Shown here in pieces: positions 4,718-7,290 of a stretch of 7,290 nucleotides of DNA. The number at the start of each line of letters is the position of its first letter. The stretch's first letter is position 1. The notes under the pieces are model-generated. The model made no database searches and was not told the DNA's origin. It saw only the letters and a program-made list of their open reading frames with translations. Origin of the DNA: JBCDLI01 sp038745535 (GTDB taxonomy: Bacteria; Pseudomonadota; Alphaproteobacteria; Rhizobiales; Rhizobiaceae); contig JBCDLI010000077.1 in the NCBI GenBank assembly GCA_038745535.1, positions 1-7,290 on the forward strand. Reading direction: 5' to 3'. A program made the position numbers and the translations under genes.

Positions 4718-7288
4718 ATGACACAGGCAGTTTCGGAACTTGCAATTTCAAAGCGCAGTGAAAAGCGCCCCGTCCACCTGCCTGAAACTTTTTTGCGTTG
4801 GTTTGGTAATCGCGGCTGGCAGCCCCGGCCGCATCAACTGGAGTTGCTGGCAAACACCCAAGCGGGAAAATCCACACTCCTGATCGCGCCCACCGGTGCT
4901 GGAAAAACGCTTGCTGGCTTTTTGCCTTCCCTTGTGGATTTAGCAGACCGCGGAAAACCTGCGCCAGGCACCAGAAAGCCCGGCATTCACACACTTTATA
5001 TTTCTCCATTGAAAGCGCTTGCAGTCGATATTGAGCGCAATCTTGCAACACCAATTTCTGAGATGGGGCTTCCCATTCGCGTCGAGACGCGGACCGGAGA
5101 CACGCCGCAAGCCAAGCGCCAGCGGCAAAAGACCATGCCGCCCGATATCTTGCTGACAACGCCGGAGCAATTGTCATTGCTGCTCAGCCACAAGGATGCA
5201 GGCCGGTTTTTTGGGGACCTGCGGCATGTCGTGCTTGATGAGTTGCATTCGCTGGTCACGTCGAAGCGCGGCAATTTGCTGTCTCTTGGTCTGGCGCGTC
5301 TGCGCAGGCTCATTCCTGACCTGAAGTCTATTGGCTTGTCAGCCACGGTCGCAGAACCCGAAGAATTGCGGCGTTGGTTGGTTTCACAAGTGCCTGCCGA
5401 AGACCGTCGTTCGGACTTGGTGACCGTGGCCGGTGGCGCGAAGCCGCACATCACAATTTTGAAGTCAGAAGCCCGCGTCCCGTGGTCCGGGCACTTTGCG
5501 CGCTATGCGATGCCAGAGGTGATGGGCGCGATTAAAGCGCATGGCACGACACTGATTTTCGTGAACACTCGCTCACAGGCCGAGCTTCTGTTTCAGGAAT
5601 TGTGGGCGGCCAATGAAGACACGCTTCCCATCGCGCTTCACCACGGATCACTCGATGTTGGGCAGCGACGTAAGGTCGAGCAGGCGATGGCGCGCAGCGA
5701 ATTGCGTGCTGTGGTCGCCACATCAACACTGGATCTCGGCATTGATTGGGGCGACGTCGATCTGGTCGTCCACGTGGGCTCGCCGAAGGGCGCCTCGCGG
5801 CTAGCGCAACGGGTTGGTCGAGCGAACCACCGCATGGATGAACCGTCGCGCGCAATCCTCGTTCCGTCCAATCGCTTCGAAGTGATTGAATGCCAAGCAG
5901 CGCTCGATGCGAACTACCTCGGTGCACAAGACACACCGCCCGTCGGTGACGGCGCACTTGATGTTCTGTGTCAGCACATTTTGGGCATGGCGTGCTCAGA
6001 GCCATTTCATGCCGATGACCTTTATCGGGAAGTATTATCTGCACAGCCCTATGCACGTCTGACGCAGGACCAGTTTGATCGCTGCGTCGAGTTTGTCGCC
6101 CATGGCGGATACGCCTTGAAAAGCTACGAGCGCTTCGCCCGTATCAGGCAGATGAAGGACGGCACTTGGCGCGTTGTGCACCCGTCGGTCGCTCAGCAAT
6201 ACCGGCTGAATTCGGGCACGATTATTGAAGCGCCAGTGCTGAACATTCGCCTGACGCGACAACGCGGCAAGGGCAGCAATGTGCGCGGCGGCATGATGCT
6301 CGGCAAAATCGAAGAACTATTTCTGGAAACGCTGACGGCGGGCGACACCTTTCTGTTCGCTGGCAAGGTGCTGCGGTTCGAAGGCATTCGCGAAAACGAG
6401 TGCTACGTGACGAACGCGTCTGGCGTTGAGGCAAAAATTCCCTATTACGCAGGCGGAAAATTCCCGACGACAACGTATCTATCATCTGTCGTGCGCCGCA
6501 TGATCTCAAACCCGGCTGAATGGGACCGGTTGCCGGACCAAGTCACCGAATGGTTGGCCATGCAGAAGATCAAGTCGAAACTGCCAAAGCCCGACGAGAT
6601 GCTGGTGGAGACCTTTCCAAGGGGGAAGCGCTTTTACATGGTCGCCTACCCCTTCGAGGGGAAGCTGGCGCACCAAACCCTGTGCATGCTGCTAACGCGC
6701 AGACTTGAGAGACTAGGCGCGCGTCCGCTGGGATATGTGGTCTCCGACTACGCAATCTCGATTTGGGCGGCGAGCGATATCGGCGCGATGATCACACGTG
6801 GTGACATCGCGCTTGATGCGCTTTTCGACGAGGATATGTTGGGCGACGATTTGGAGGAATGGCTGGACGAGAGCTTCGTCTTCAAACGCACGTTTCGCTA
6901 TTGCGCTTTGATTGCAGGGTTGATCGACAAGCGGCATCCAGGCAAGGAAAAGACAGGGCGACAGGTCACGGTCTCTTCTGACCTGATCTATGACGTGCTG
7001 CGCAGTCACGAACCTGATCACATTCTGATGCAAGCCACCCGAGCGGATGCGAAAGCAGGGTTGCTGGATGTCGGGCGGCTTGGTCAAATGCTGGCACGAA
7101 TCAAAGGGCACATCACCCACAAGAACTTGGAGCGCATTTCACCAATGGCCGTGCCTGTGATGCTGGAAATCGGCAAGGAGCCCGTCATCAGCGGCAAGAC
7201 ATCGGACGACCTGATGGAGGAGGCGTCTGCTGGTTTTGGTATGAGTGAAGAAGAACTCGTTGCTGAAGCCATGGGGCTGGATAGCTAG
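4718..7288 (+). CDS. Ligase-associated DEXH-box DNA helicase (Lhr-Core type)
   Basis: A superfamily 2 ATP-driven 3'-to-5' DNA helicase of the short Lhr family, which unlike full-length Lhr (about 1500 residues) ends after the core. Numbered from the GTG at 4664 (subtract 18 for the ATG at 4718), motifs are Walker A APTGAGKT (75-82), TTPEQL (165-170), DELH as the DEXH box (192-195), LSATVA (225-230), IFVNTRSQAE (298-307), STLDLGIDWGDVD (354-366) and QRVGRANHR (382-390). The Lhr-specific winged-helix, beta-barrel and helical region follows to the end, including SPMAVPVMLEIGKEP (826-840). I prefer the ATG at 4718 (856 residues). Family similarity begins only around LPETFLRWF (39-47), the LexA-like box and promoter lie between the two starts, and neither start has a good Shine-Dalgarno. 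In characterised clusters this helicase works with the Exo, ligase and PdeM proteins. It is complete, with TAG at 7286-7288. Confidence 0.95.
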   Translation: MTQAVSELAISKRSEKRPVHLPETFLRWFGNRGWQPRPHQLELLANTQAGKSTLLIAPTGAGKTLAGFLPSLVDLADRGKPAPGTRKPGIHTLYISPLKALAVDIERNLATPISEMGLPIRVETRTGDTPQAKRQRQKTMPPDILLTTPEQLSLLLSHKDAGRFFGDLRHVVLDELHSLVTSKRGNLLSLGLARLRRLIPDLKSIGLSATVAEPEELRRWLVSQVPAEDRRSDLVTVAGGAKPHITILKSEARVPWSGHFARYAMPEVMGAIKAHGTTLIFVNTRSQAELLFQELWAANEDTLPIALHHGSLDVGQRRKVEQAMARSELRAVVATSTLDLGIDWGDVDLVVHVGSPKGASRLAQRVGRANHRMDEPSRAILVPSNRFEVIECQAALDANYLGAQDTPPVGDGALDVLCQHILGMACSEPFHADDLYREVLSAQPYARLTQDQFDRCVEFVAHGGYALKSYERFARIRQMKDGTWRVVHPSVAQQYRLNSGTIIEAPVLNIRLTRQRGKGSNVRGGMMLGKIEELFLETLTAGDTFLFAGKVLRFEGIRENECYVTNASGVEAKIPYYAGGKFPTTTYLSSVVRRMISNPAEWDRLPDQVTEWLAMQKIKSKLPKPDEMLVETFPRGKRFYMVAYPFEGKLAHQTLCMLLTRRLERLGARPLGYVVSDYAISIWAASDIGAMITRGDIALDALFDEDMLGDDLEEWLDESFVFKRTFRYCALIAGLIDKRHPGKEKTGRQVTVSSDLIYDVLRSHEPDHILMQATRADAKAGLLDVGRLGQMLARIKGHITHKNLERISPMAVPVMLEIGKEPVISGKTSDDLMEEASAGFGMSEEELVAEAMGLDS

Positions 7289-7290
7289 AC

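Noticed and set aside
4647..4721. 24-codon frame whose TGA overlaps the helicase ATG (ATGA), like a leader peptide
   Set aside because: It has no proper Shine-Dalgarno and would lie upstream of the transcription start predicted from the promoter and LexA-like box. The overlap is probably accidental.

Overview
The window looks like a piece of an alphaproteobacterial chromosome, perhaps Hyphomicrobiales/Rhizobiales; I cannot place the genus. This rests on moderately high GC coding sequence, recognisable protein families, and a direct-repeat GAAC-N7-GAAC box, the LexA operator type known from Alphaproteobacteria. No tRNA, rRNA, CRISPR array or insertion sequence is visible.

The two outer blocks belong to one DNA-repair cluster, the bacterial Lhr-Core helicase / Exo nuclease / ATP-dependent ligase / PdeM (MPE) set. 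On the left, minus strand, are the ligase-associated exonuclease (1437-2447) and an ATP-dependent DNA ligase (1437 down to base 1, cut by the window edge). They overlap by one base and are probably translationally coupled. On the right, plus strand, is the ligase-associated DEXH-box helicase (4718-7288, or from 4664 with a GTG start). The fourth member, the phosphoesterase PdeM, is not visible; it could lie just past base 7290.

Between them sit three unrelated genes: a DoxX-like membrane protein (2571-3041, minus), an exported alpha/beta hydrolase (3424-4266, plus) and a small DUF4345-like membrane protein (4278-4631, minus). A strong intrinsic terminator (2487-2517, minus) insulates the exonuclease-ligase pair from DoxX transcription. 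The only gap over 300 bases is 3042-3423, which holds no convincing gene but contains a perfect 16-bp palindrome inside a 22-bp alternating purine/pyrimidine tract.

The most informative new observation is regulatory. A perfect GAAC-N7-GAAC box (4689-4703) lies exactly in the spacer of a possible promoter for the helicase, and the predicted transcription start falls on the ATG at 4718. This suggests SOS control of a leaderless helicase mRNA. The exonuclease gene also lacks a Shine-Dalgarno sequence and has a -10-like GATAAT just upstream of its ATG, but no LexA box is visible there.
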